Of a stretch of DNA of 30,790 nt, positions 24,723 through 30,790 are shown piece by piece (position 1 is the first letter of the stretch; each line of letters begins with the position of its first letter). The position numbers were made by a program, and so were the translations under genes. The notes beneath the pieces are model-generated. The model had not been told where the DNA came from. It saw nothing but the letters and a program-made list of their open reading frames with translations, and ran no database searches. The stretch is taken from NCBI GenBank assembly GCA_001787035.1, contig MFUY01000005.1, positions 1 to 30,790 of the forward strand, read 5' to 3'. This stretch comes from Candidatus Nomurabacteria bacterium RIFCSPLOWO2_01_FULL_41_12. Its GTDB lineage: Bacteria > Patescibacteriota > Minisyncoccia > Phycocordibacterales > UBA9973.

Positions 24723-26432
24723 TTAATACACTTCTTGCTGATAGCAAGTCTCACAGTAAATTATCGGTGAATATTCTTTAGTATAAACTGTCTCTACTGC
24801 AACATTGCATTTGGAGCAATCACGTTTTTGTAATCTAAGCATCGGGCGTTTGTTCAAACGGCGAAGATGGCGTATGTCAAAGCAAACACGAGGGAGTGGC
24901 AAATCCATTCTGCGGTAAAAAGAAAGCTCGTTCTCTGTAATTCGAAAAGCACCCACGGAATTTGGGCTATCTTTTTCCCCGCACTCTATAACTTCTTTTA
25001 ATATAGAATCATCCACCTCGCCAATCGTCTCCGGTAATTCCCCGCTTTTAATCGTCGTCTCATAATTTTTCTTTTCTCTGTCTTTCCATCTATACCCGCG
25101 CGATAATACTTCTTTCTTAGTTAAAGGGAAAAAGTCGCCGGCAGCACTCTCATTATAAGCAAAATCAGAGAAAGAATTCGGAAACGCCTCACCATAACGG
25201 TATTCCAATTTTCCGTCAAAATATGGCGTTACGCTCATTTGCTTAATAATTTTCTCTTTTAAAATTTCATATTCTTCTTTTGAATATTTCTTGTTTAAAA
25301 TAGAATACTCCCCTTTTTTAAGACCAACACAGCCGAAACAATTGCGCGCACCCGGACAGGTATTACAATAATATAAGTCCGATGCCCCCATCCAGCATTG
25401 AGTACAAAAAGAAAGCCGAGATACATCAATCCCGCAATTCTCTGATTCATATATCAACTCCGCTTTATTGCCCCACTCAAAATAATCCATGCAGTCTTCG
25501 GCACCAAAAACACCAAAAAGATATTTGCCATCTTTAACGTTCAAACAATCAAAAGATTTATAGACATTTTTACTGTTAGAAAACCAATTCCCGGAAACAT
25601 TTTCGGACTTTATGGAAGCAATTGCTTTTTTGGGAAATTTTTTTTTAAACAGGGAAAATTCTTTTTCCATCTTAGATATACCCGAAAAGCTATTTAACTT
25701 GAGTTCTTTTAATTTTTCTAAATATTCTTCTTTTGTATACTTTTCATTCCAAATACAATATTCTTGATTCACTAAATTCATACAGCCCACACAATTAGAG
25801 CAATTTCTACAAGCATAAAGAAAATATGAATCACGGCAGTATTTACTTTCCTGGCAAAACTTTGTATTATAGCAATATTCACAATTTATACACTCATAGC
25901 AAAGCTCGGAATCAGAAGAAAAAATACAATCAGAAGAATTCATCAATTTTGTTACAACATAACTATAAAAAGAGTTCTCGGGATATGTAGCCCGAAAAAC
26001 CATATAACAATTCTTAGGGCTGGTGAGACGATGTGTATAGGGGCTGTTGACAGACATACCCTGTCTGACTAAAGCCATTCTAGGGACTTTATTCTGTAAT
26101 TCCAAATATTGCTCAAAAAACGAGTGATTTTCGTTATATTCCATGCCGTAGGAATACGCATCCCAACCGTCAGAATACCAGGCGTCCGTTTCATAAACGG
26201 GAAATTTTGCCCCTGCCTCATACATAGAGAAAATGTCTTTGCCAGTCAGGTCACATTTGCGCTTATAAAGCACTCGTTCATTGGTAGATATCATGCGTCT
26301 AACCAATCGGCACTCCGGGCAAAAAGTCGGGGGAGGGACTTTTATTTTTTCATAAAACCCAAAATCATCCGGCTCAATAGTGAAGTCTTCTTTACAATTC
26401 TGGCATATTTTATTTTCTGATTTATGGGTCAC
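24723..26432 (-). CDS. Cys-rich zinc-ribbon repeat protein, paralog 4
   Basis: A 569-residue member that begins with GTG, which puts the first Cys at residue 10 as in paralog 1. Ribbon 1 is intact (C10, C13, C38, C41). The first repeat block is the richest in the array (CYECINCEYCYNTKFCQ, then RNCSNCVGC). The second block ends in YSILNKKYSKEEYE with the usual Cys replaced by Ser. The penultimate ribbon is damaged: the CPNC of other copies is CFDI here. The last module is a simple C-x2-C...C-x2-C ribbon (CSKC...CETC) without the His-containing insert of paralogs 1, 2, 3 and 5. It lies 44 nt before paralog 3 and 45 nt after paralog 5. Function unknown; the ligand losses suggest specialisation. 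Confidence 0.85.
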   Translation of the reverse strand: MTHKSENKICQNCKEDFTIEPDDFGFYEKIKVPPPTFCPECRLVRRMISTNERVLYKRKCDLTGKDIFSMYEAGAKFPVYETDAWYSDGWDAYSYGMEYNENHSFFEQYLELQNKVPRMALVRQGMSVNSPYTHRLTSPKNCYMVFRATYPENSFYSYVVTKLMNSSDCIFSSDSELCYECINCEYCYNTKFCQESKYCRDSYFLYACRNCSNCVGCMNLVNQEYCIWNEKYTKEEYLEKLKELKLNSFSGISKMEKEFSLFKKKFPKKAIASIKSENVSGNWFSNSKNVYKSFDCLNVKDGKYLFGVFGAEDCMDYFEWGNKAELIYESENCGIDVSRLSFCTQCWMGASDLYYCNTCPGARNCFGCVGLKKGEYSILNKKYSKEEYEILKEKIIKQMSVTPYFDGKLEYRYGEAFPNSFSDFAYNESAAGDFFPLTKKEVLSRGYRWKDREKKNYETTIKSGELPETIGEVDDSILKEVIECGEKDSPNSVGAFRITENELSFYRRMDLPLPRVCFDIRHLRRLNKRPMLRLQKRDCSKCNVAVETVYTKEYSPIIYCETCYQQEVY

Positions 26433-26442
26433 TTTAGTTAAG

Positions 26443-26454
26443 TAAAGTACTTTA
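26443..26454. promoter_or_regulatory. 12-nt palindrome upstream of paralog 4
   Basis: taaagtacttta is a perfect palindrome, ten bases from the GTG start, followed by a related half-word (ataaagtaactgg). The arrangement matches the one upstream of paralog 1. Confidence 0.5.
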
Positions 26455-26477
26455 ATTTGATAAAGTAACTGGTTGGG

Positions 26478-28196
26478 TTAGTAAACTTCTTTATTATAAC
26501 AACTCTCACAATAAACTTTTTCCAGTCGATCAGGAGAATGGGTGGTTTCAAATTCATTATCACATTGGCCTGCGTGACCATGGTCGTTCCTGTCGCACAT
26601 GCAGGCACGGTGCCAAAGTCTTCTCGGCGGACGCAAATCAAACCTTGTTTTATAACGGCAATTCGGACATCGTCTAGGAAAGGGCAGATTTTCTTTTCGA
26701 TAAAAAAGAAGCTCGTTGTGGGTAATGTTGTAATTTTTGGAACAAGTAGTGCAAGAAAAAATCTCACTTAAATAGGAATCCGGTACATCCTCTATTTTAT
26801 CGGGAATCAAAGCGCTTGGAATAGTTTCTTTGCCAAAGGTGCCGGGAACATTCTCTTCCCAATGCCAGCCTTTGGTTAAAACTTCAATTTTACTCATCGG
26901 CTCATAGAGAGCGCCTTGTGTTTCATTGTAATAAACCGGCGCATTTTGAGGCGGGAAAAATTCCCCATACTCCCCTGTTTTCTTCATGTGTTCAATAATT
27001 TTCTCTTTCAATGCTTCGTAATCTGCTTTGCTATATTTTTTATTAAAAATCATATATTCACCCTTTTTCACGGAAACACAACCGAATAAATTCTGGCTGT
27101 TCTGGCAAGTGTCGGAATACATGACATTCATATTGTCATAACAGAGATGGCAAAATTGACAATTGGAAGTACGAGTACACCCTTGAAGCTCATAACAAAG
27201 TTCAACATTCATGCCGACATGGTATAAATCCATAGAATCTTTAATTTCTCTACATGAATAGAGATATCTGGCATCCTCTCCATTATATATTTCAAAAGAT
27301 TGAATTACATTTTTACAATCATAAAGTAGATTACCAATAGAATTAATATTTCTCTCACTAATAACATAACGATGAATGGAGTGCTGCTCCATCAGATCTT
27401 TCCATTCTTTATTCAATCCTTCACGAATTACGAAAGAAAGCAATTCATAATCCTTCATTTTTTTAAGATATTCTTCCCGCGTATATTGCTTGTTTTTGAA
27501 AACATAACTTTTATTGCGCAAATTGGAAGACATAAAACAATTGTTACATCCCCGGCAATCATAGCAATAAAGACAGTTAGAGCAATCTTTCAGGAAAAGG
27601 CCGTATTGGCATTGATAACAAGTCCGGGAGTCAATAATTTCATATAAACGCTCCCCTTTTTCATAAATAAAAGTACAATCTGTACAATCACGAGAATGAA
27701 AAACCCAGGTGCTATACATCACATTTTCATCAAAAAAAGAAGAAAATGAAAGATAGACATTCTTATTATCGCCGGAATGGTTCGTATAATCAGAATTTAC
27801 GCTGTTTTTATTGAGTAATGCCATACGAGGCACATCAAGCTGTAGTTCCGCAAATTGCTCGAAAAACGGCCTTGAAAAATCAAAGTCCCTACCGTATGAA
27901 GAAGCATCCCAACCATCTCCCCACCAGCATTCATTGCAATACACTTTATGCGGTTTATTTGAAGAATAAATTGTCACGGTATTTTTCCCGCAAAGGTCGC
28001 AATTTCTTCTATAAAGCGTACGTTCATTACGCCAAGCATATCTACGAAGTTGCCGACATTCCGGGCACCACGTCGGTGGTGGCACCCTAATTTTTTCGTA
28101 AAAATTAAAATCCTCTCCTTCTGTGGTGAAATCTTTTTTGCAATTTTTACAAGCTTGCACTAAGGTATTCGAATGTGTTTTTATTTCTGTTTTCAT
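26478..28196 (-). CDS. Cys-rich zinc-ribbon repeat protein, paralog 5
   Basis: I place the start at 28196, not at the in-frame ATG at 28205. This gives MKTEIKTHS, matching MQSETKTHS of paralog 2, and the same 7-nt distance to the upstream palindrome. The product is then 572 residues. Ribbon 1 has WCPEC in place of FCPEC. CDLCGKN and YCNEC give an extra Cys pair set, as in paralog 3. The first block runs through CYQCQYGLFLKDCSNC and ends at NKQYTREEYLKK. The second ends at MIFNKKYSKADYE. The linker before YGEFFPPQNAPVYYNET is shorter than in paralogs 1-3. C-terminal ribbons: CTTCSKNYNI, RCPNCRY, CMCDRNDHGH..QC and YCESCYNKEVY. It lies between paralogs 6 and 4. Function unknown. Confidence 0.85.
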   Translation of the reverse strand: MKTEIKTHSNTLVQACKNCKKDFTTEGEDFNFYEKIRVPPPTWCPECRQLRRYAWRNERTLYRRNCDLCGKNTVTIYSSNKPHKVYCNECWWGDGWDASSYGRDFDFSRPFFEQFAELQLDVPRMALLNKNSVNSDYTNHSGDNKNVYLSFSSFFDENVMYSTWVFHSRDCTDCTFIYEKGERLYEIIDSRTCYQCQYGLFLKDCSNCLYCYDCRGCNNCFMSSNLRNKSYVFKNKQYTREEYLKKMKDYELLSFVIREGLNKEWKDLMEQHSIHRYVISERNINSIGNLLYDCKNVIQSFEIYNGEDARYLYSCREIKDSMDLYHVGMNVELCYELQGCTRTSNCQFCHLCYDNMNVMYSDTCQNSQNLFGCVSVKKGEYMIFNKKYSKADYEALKEKIIEHMKKTGEYGEFFPPQNAPVYYNETQGALYEPMSKIEVLTKGWHWEENVPGTFGKETIPSALIPDKIEDVPDSYLSEIFSCTTCSKNYNITHNELLFYRKENLPFPRRCPNCRYKTRFDLRPPRRLWHRACMCDRNDHGHAGQCDNEFETTHSPDRLEKVYCESCYNKEVY

Positions 28197-28203
28197 ATTT
28201 TCC

Positions 28204-28231
28204 ATTCTGGTATTCTTGAGAATACCAGAAT
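28204..28231. promoter_or_regulatory. Long palindrome upstream of paralog 5
   Basis: Arms attctggtattct and agaataccagaat (13 bp, perfect) flank a 2-nt centre. It matches the palindrome before paralog 2 except in the centre. A minus-strand CAGAAT at its edge lies 7 nt before the inferred start at 28196. Confidence 0.6.
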
Positions 28232-28235
28232 ACTT

Positions 28236-29897
28236 TTAGGCGATATTTTGCTTATAACATTCTTCGCAGGCTATCTTCTGATACCCCCATTCCGGCGGAT
28301 AATATGCCATTATATCATTTTCACAATACATACATTTATAAGGGTAACTCTTGATTACAGTTATTTTCCTCATCTGTTTAGTCATCCTTAAATCAAAATG
28401 AAGTCGAGGTAAAGCAAAATTCTTGCGCTTGTGAAATTCGTATTCCGCTTCGCTAATATTGAAGCGATAATGGCTCTCGGGACAGATCAGTGCTTGGGTT
28501 TTTATACTTGGGTCAGTTTCAATAATACTATCCGGTAAACTTGCTGATAGAATACCGTCTTGCGAAGACAAATCTTCATTCTTCCAATATCCGCCTTTTA
28601 GAACTATCTCTTTTTCTGTAATATCTTTGAAGTAAATCGCTCCAGCAGAGAAATTGTATTCACATAAACCAAATGAATAAGGAAGGAATTTTCCATATTC
28701 TCCCCTTTTTTCCATATTGTTAATTATTTTATTACGCAAATTTTCATATTCATCTTTTTCGTACTGCTTGTTAAGAATGCAATATTTCTTTTTACGAAGC
28801 CCGACACAACCGAAACAATATTCCACTTCATCACACAAATCCAGGTACTCTGAATATCGAGCATTAGACCAAGAAGAGTGTTTAAGCTGGTAACCACCGT
28901 ATACACAACTGTTATTACCCGAAGCCTCGGTGTGCCAGGATCCGAATTGGTCTATACAATCTTTAGCATCCATGCCTCGTAGTGAATTCCGGCAATTCTG
29001 CGAAGTTTCCCATGTAAATACATTCACGCATTTATCACAGTTAGTTAAATAATTGCCTACGGAATCCGTAGTTTTAAGATTAAAATTTTCACGGTGAACA
29101 GCTTCACCTTGAAGCATTTTTTTAAATTCATTTTTAAGGGCTTCTACATTTTGATACGAATCAAGCCCTATTTTTACAAGCTCTGCTTCGTAAGCTTCTT
29201 TGGTATATTGTTTGTTTCTAATGTAATATTGCTTATTGCGTAAATTCCAACTCATGATGCAATTTTGACAATTTCGACAGTCAAAAAGAAAGTACGAATC
29301 AATGCAATCTTTGCAATTCTCGGAAAAATTCAAATTGAAAGAGTTGTGGCAAGAAAAACTATCATAAGAATTTTGCAAATTAAAACAATAAACCAGATCA
29401 AAAGAATCTTTACATTCAACCACTCTATAGGAATAACTTAAATTCTCGCATTTTGACAACGATCTGCATAAATAACAGTTTTTTGAATCCCAAACGTCAT
29501 CACACCAATCACAACCAGTATTATTTTTCCCCACTTGGTGAGGACGCGGTATTTTTTCCTGAAGCTCTTTTAATTGGTCAAAAAATGGGCGATTCTCATC
29601 ATATTCCTGCCCGAAATTCATCGGATTCCAACCATCACCCCACCACTCATGTGATTTGTAAATGGGATATCTTAAATTATTGGGAAGTACAGTAATTAAA
29701 CTTTCGCCGGATAAATCCGAAATTCCTTTTCTAAATTTTCCAAAAATAAAAAATGCTAGGTACTGTTTTGTTCGGCAAAAAAAACATTGTTCCGGAATAA
29801 CTAACCCAACTTTCTCGTATAGATTCAAATCGCCTGAACTAATTTCAAATTCATTTTTGCAATCAACACAAATTTTAGTCTCCGTTTTTGTATTCAT
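28236..29897 (-). CDS. Cys-rich zinc-ribbon repeat protein, paralog 6
   Basis: The most diverged copy and the first gene after grpE. Starting at 29897 it has 553 residues, with nine residues before the first Cys as in paralogs 1 and 4 (an ATG at 29903 is also open). Ribbon 1 is kept (CVDC...CFFC), but the next region has lost the NERxLY consensus. The repeat blocks are long, with unusual runs of Cys/Ser/Asn (CHNSFNLNFSENCKDC). They end in IRNKQYTKEAYE and CILNKQYEKDEYE. The penultimate ribbon has lost both distal ligands (LHFDLR for LCPNCR). The last ribbon, CMYC...CEEC, is intact. The start overlaps the end of grpE by 23 bases, so translation is probably coupled. Function unknown. Confidence 0.82.
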   Translation of the reverse strand: MNTKTETKICVDCKNEFEISSGDLNLYEKVGLVIPEQCFFCRTKQYLAFFIFGKFRKGISDLSGESLITVLPNNLRYPIYKSHEWWGDGWNPMNFGQEYDENRPFFDQLKELQEKIPRPHQVGKNNTGCDWCDDVWDSKNCYLCRSLSKCENLSYSYRVVECKDSFDLVYCFNLQNSYDSFSCHNSFNLNFSENCKDCIDSYFLFDCRNCQNCIMSWNLRNKQYYIRNKQYTKEAYEAELVKIGLDSYQNVEALKNEFKKMLQGEAVHRENFNLKTTDSVGNYLTNCDKCVNVFTWETSQNCRNSLRGMDAKDCIDQFGSWHTEASGNNSCVYGGYQLKHSSWSNARYSEYLDLCDEVEYCFGCVGLRKKKYCILNKQYEKDEYENLRNKIINNMEKRGEYGKFLPYSFGLCEYNFSAGAIYFKDITEKEIVLKGGYWKNEDLSSQDGILSASLPDSIIETDPSIKTQALICPESHYRFNISEAEYEFHKRKNFALPRLHFDLRMTKQMRKITVIKSYPYKCMYCENDIMAYYPPEWGYQKIACEECYKQNIA

Positions 29898-30114
29898 AAA
29901 CATTGACTCTGGCCGGACGTATTACGCGCCCTGCCTTACCGGCAGGCAGGTCGCCTCCAAGCATGTAACCCTTTTGAATCATACTGGCAATTTTATGGTC
30001 CTCTTCTTTTTTATCGGTCGGCATCATTTCAACCGGCTGGTGGATAACAGGGTCAAAACTCTCCCCTACCTCGCCTATTGCTTTAACTCCATATTCTTCA
30101 AATATGGTATTCAT
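29875..30114 (-). CDS. grpE: GrpE C-terminal part (downstream of an in-frame stop)
   Basis: This segment holds the beta-domain of GrpE, which opens the DnaK nucleotide cleft. EEYGVKAIGEVGESFDP, HQPVEMMPT and MIQKGYMLGG are diagnostic. It lies in the same frame as the N-terminal part, two codons after the TAA, and starts with ATG (30114) without a ribosome binding site. Between GYMLGG and RVIRPARV there is an eight-residue insertion (GDLPAGKA or a register variant) encoded by a palindrome. The last 23 codon-overlapping bases also hold the start of paralog 6. Either ribosomes re-initiate here and GrpE works as two chains, or this is the tail of a broken gene or of a sequencing error. Confidence 0.8.
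   Translation of the reverse strand: MNTIFEEYGVKAIGEVGESFDPVIHQPVEMMPTDKKEEDHKIASMIQKGYMLGGDLPAGKAGRVIRPARVNVYEYKNGD
29930..29950. repeat. In-frame palindromic insertion in grpE
   Basis: cctgcc (29930-29935) and ggcagg (29941-29946) pair across a 5-nt loop, with a further cagg at 29947-29950. It encodes LPAGKAG-like residues absent from other GrpE proteins I know. It is GC-rich against an AT-rich gene. Confidence 0.65.
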
Positions 30115-30120
30115 CTGACC

Positions 30121-30510
30121 TTAAATATATTCTACGCCTTTGCGCCAATTTTCGTCCACCTTATCCCAAGCTTCTTTATTGGCAAAAGCTATATTGAAGC
30201 TGTCCATCACCGTCAAAAATCTAGAGAGTATCCGTTCTCGCATTGATTCTGAAAACATGGCCTTGCGATCATCTTCCTGCTTCTTATAGTTGGCAAATTC
30301 TGCCCGCTCTTTCTGCCAGCCGGTCAAGTATTCTTCCTTTTCTTTTTGGCATGTTTTTAAGTCAGCCCTAAATTTCTTTAAAGTCTTCTTTAAATCTTCC
30401 TCGCCGTCGTCGTTGAATTCAAATTCTTCTACCTCAGTATTATCTGATTCAGTAGAATCATCCCGAGCAGCCTCGAGGGGTTCTTTTTTATCTGTTTCTT
30501 CATCTGCCAT
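30121..30510 (-). CDS. grpE: GrpE N-terminal part, ending at an in-frame TAA
   Basis: GrpE is the nucleotide-exchange factor for DnaK. These 129 residues hold an acidic disordered start, a long coiled coil (about 45-95, EEDLKKTLKKFRADLKTCQ) and the first helices of the four-helix bundle (ILSRFLTVMDSFNIAFANK, NWRKGVEYI). The family goes on with an aromatic residue and a Gln/Leu helix, but here TAT-ATT is followed by TAA; two codons later the frame resumes as QMNTIFEEYG. One base change from Tyr (TAT or TAC) explains it. The start lies 6 nt after TGCTAGAAT. The gene is downstream of rpsI and heads the paralog series 6-5-4-3. Confidence 0.88.
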   Translation of the reverse strand: MADEETDKKEPLEAARDDSTESDNTEVEEFEFNDDGEEDLKKTLKKFRADLKTCQKEKEEYLTGWQKERAEFANYKKQEDDRKAMFSESMRERILSRFLTVMDSFNIAFANKEAWDKVDENWRKGVEYI

Positions 30511-30516
30511 AGTTGC

Positions 30517-30525
30517 ATTCTAGCA
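30517..30525 (-). promoter_or_regulatory. Extended -10 promoter of grpE
   Basis: Minus-strand TGC-TAGAAT (30525-30517) is followed by 6 nt and the ATG at 30510, the same word and spacing as at dnaB. No good -35 box is seen; that position falls in the outer stem of the three-stem element. Confidence 0.65.
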
Positions 30526-30534
30526 CAAATTAAA

Positions 30535-30649
30535 AAAATTTTCTAAAATAAACTTTTGAAGGGGTTTTGAGCGCGACGGCGCGAAAACTTCAGGATTTTT
30601 TAAGCTTCAAAAAATCCGTACCGAAAAAAGTTTGATTTTAGAAAATTTT
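30535..30649 (-). repeat. Three-stem structured element, copy 2 (3' of rpsI)
   Basis: P1 pairs 30535-30549 with 30635-30649 (15 bp) and, after a 1-nt bulge, 30550-30557 with 30626-30633 (8 bp). P2 is at 30566-30587 and P3 pairs 30593-30601 with 30609-30617. The 65-nt core (30559-30623) has the same length as that of copy 1 and differs mainly within P2. P1 begins at the second base of the rpsI stop codon and ends in a U-run on the minus strand. It separates rpsI from grpE. Confidence 0.85.
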
Positions 30650-30790
30650 ACCTCTTGCTCCACTGAGGCGCTTTTCTTGCTTTCTTCAAGCCGAACTTGC
30701 GGCGTTCTTTGGCTCTTGGGTCACGCTTTAAATATCCTAAATTTTTCAAATTTTTACGAAGCTCCTCGTCTGACAATACTAGCGCGCGGG
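30648..30790 (-). CDS. rpsI: 30S ribosomal protein S9, C-terminal end (partial)
   Basis: The reading frame runs off the window edge. The visible 47 codons show the S9 end: RALVLSDEELRKNLKN, GYLKRDPRAKERRKFG and the invariant tail KKARKAPQWSKR. The C-terminal Ser-Lys-Arg of S9 reaches the tRNA in the ribosomal P site. It lies too short for a normal ORF scan but is unmistakable. rplM (L13) is expected just outside the window. Confidence 0.95.
   Translation of the reverse strand, partial: RALVLSDEELRKNLKNLGYLKRDPRAKERRKFGLKKARKAPQWSKR

Noticed and set aside
12274..29897. Transposon-driven spread of the Cys-rich paralogs
   Set aside because: No transposase, target-site duplication or long terminal repeats were seen. 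The intergenic palindromes are short and differ among copies.
30121..30123. Alternative genetic code to explain the TAA in grpE
   Set aside because: TAA ends recR, dnaB, dnaJ and rpsI normally in this window, and TGA ends the AI-2E gene, so neither codon is reassigned as a rule.
30508..30535. CIRCE-type heat-shock operator before grpE
   Set aside because: GTGCTAGAAT resembles half of a CIRCE site, but there is no second half at the right spacing, and the same word precedes dnaB.

Overview
This window reads as a chromosome segment of a Candidate Phyla Radiation (Patescibacteria) bacterium, most likely of the Parcubacteria group. The grounds are an AT-rich, tightly packed gene order, a small-genome style of housekeeping genes (trpS, dnaB, recR, rplU, cysS, dnaJ, dnaK, grpE, rpsI), VirD4/TraG-like ATPases without a transmembrane anchor, many short palindromic elements inside and between genes, and very few Shine-Dalgarno sites. 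TGA is used as an ordinary stop (for example at the end of the AI-2E gene), so this is not one of the CPR lineages that recode UGA. The lineage assignment is inference from gene content; no rRNA gene is present.

Layout. Positions 1-2903 (minus): a secreted LCAT/PGAP1-like acyl hydrolase followed by a small membrane protein. 2960-3907 (minus): trpS. 3998-8978: mostly plus-strand housekeeping genes dnaB, recR, an AI-2E family permease and cysS, with rplU on the minus strand between recR and the permease. 8968-19892 (minus): one train of seven genes, read right to left: a VirD4/TraG-like ATPase, paralog 2 of a Cys-rich family, an ABC exporter, Cys-rich paralog 1, a second VirD4/TraG-like ATPase, dnaJ and a multi-pass membrane protein. 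19893-20367: a GC-rich island with its own promoter, a 67-residue two-helix membrane protein and two hairpins. 20368-22278 (minus): dnaK. 22376-22927 (plus): a PaaX-like regulator. 22924-30510 (minus): grpE, then Cys-rich paralogs 6, 5, 4 and 3 in tandem. 30648-30790: the 3' end of rpsI.

The most striking content is six diverged paralogs (555-594 residues) of a cysteine-rich protein. Each has an N-terminal treble-clef zinc ribbon (C-x2-C...CPxC-R), two long Cys/Asn/Tyr-rich repeat blocks each closing on an NKQYTKEEYE-type motif, and zinc ribbons at the C-terminus. They sit among dnaK, dnaJ and grpE. Every intergenic gap in the array except the grpE-paralog 6 overlap carries a palindrome, and some palindromes overlap a possible -10 element, as operators would. 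I know of no function for this family; the context suggests a co-regulated array connected to the chaperone genes, to an exporter and to the ATPases.

Other points: (i) two copies, 24 kb apart, of a roughly 114-nt three-stem element that starts at the second base of the stop codon of two ribosomal protein genes, with compensatory changes in the stems; (ii) a recurrent -10/6-nt/ATG spacing at six starts, which predicts leaderless mRNAs; (iii) grpE broken by an in-frame TAA and carrying an in-frame palindrome insertion; (iv) further palindromic insertions that lengthen the second ATPase and the DnaB N-terminus.
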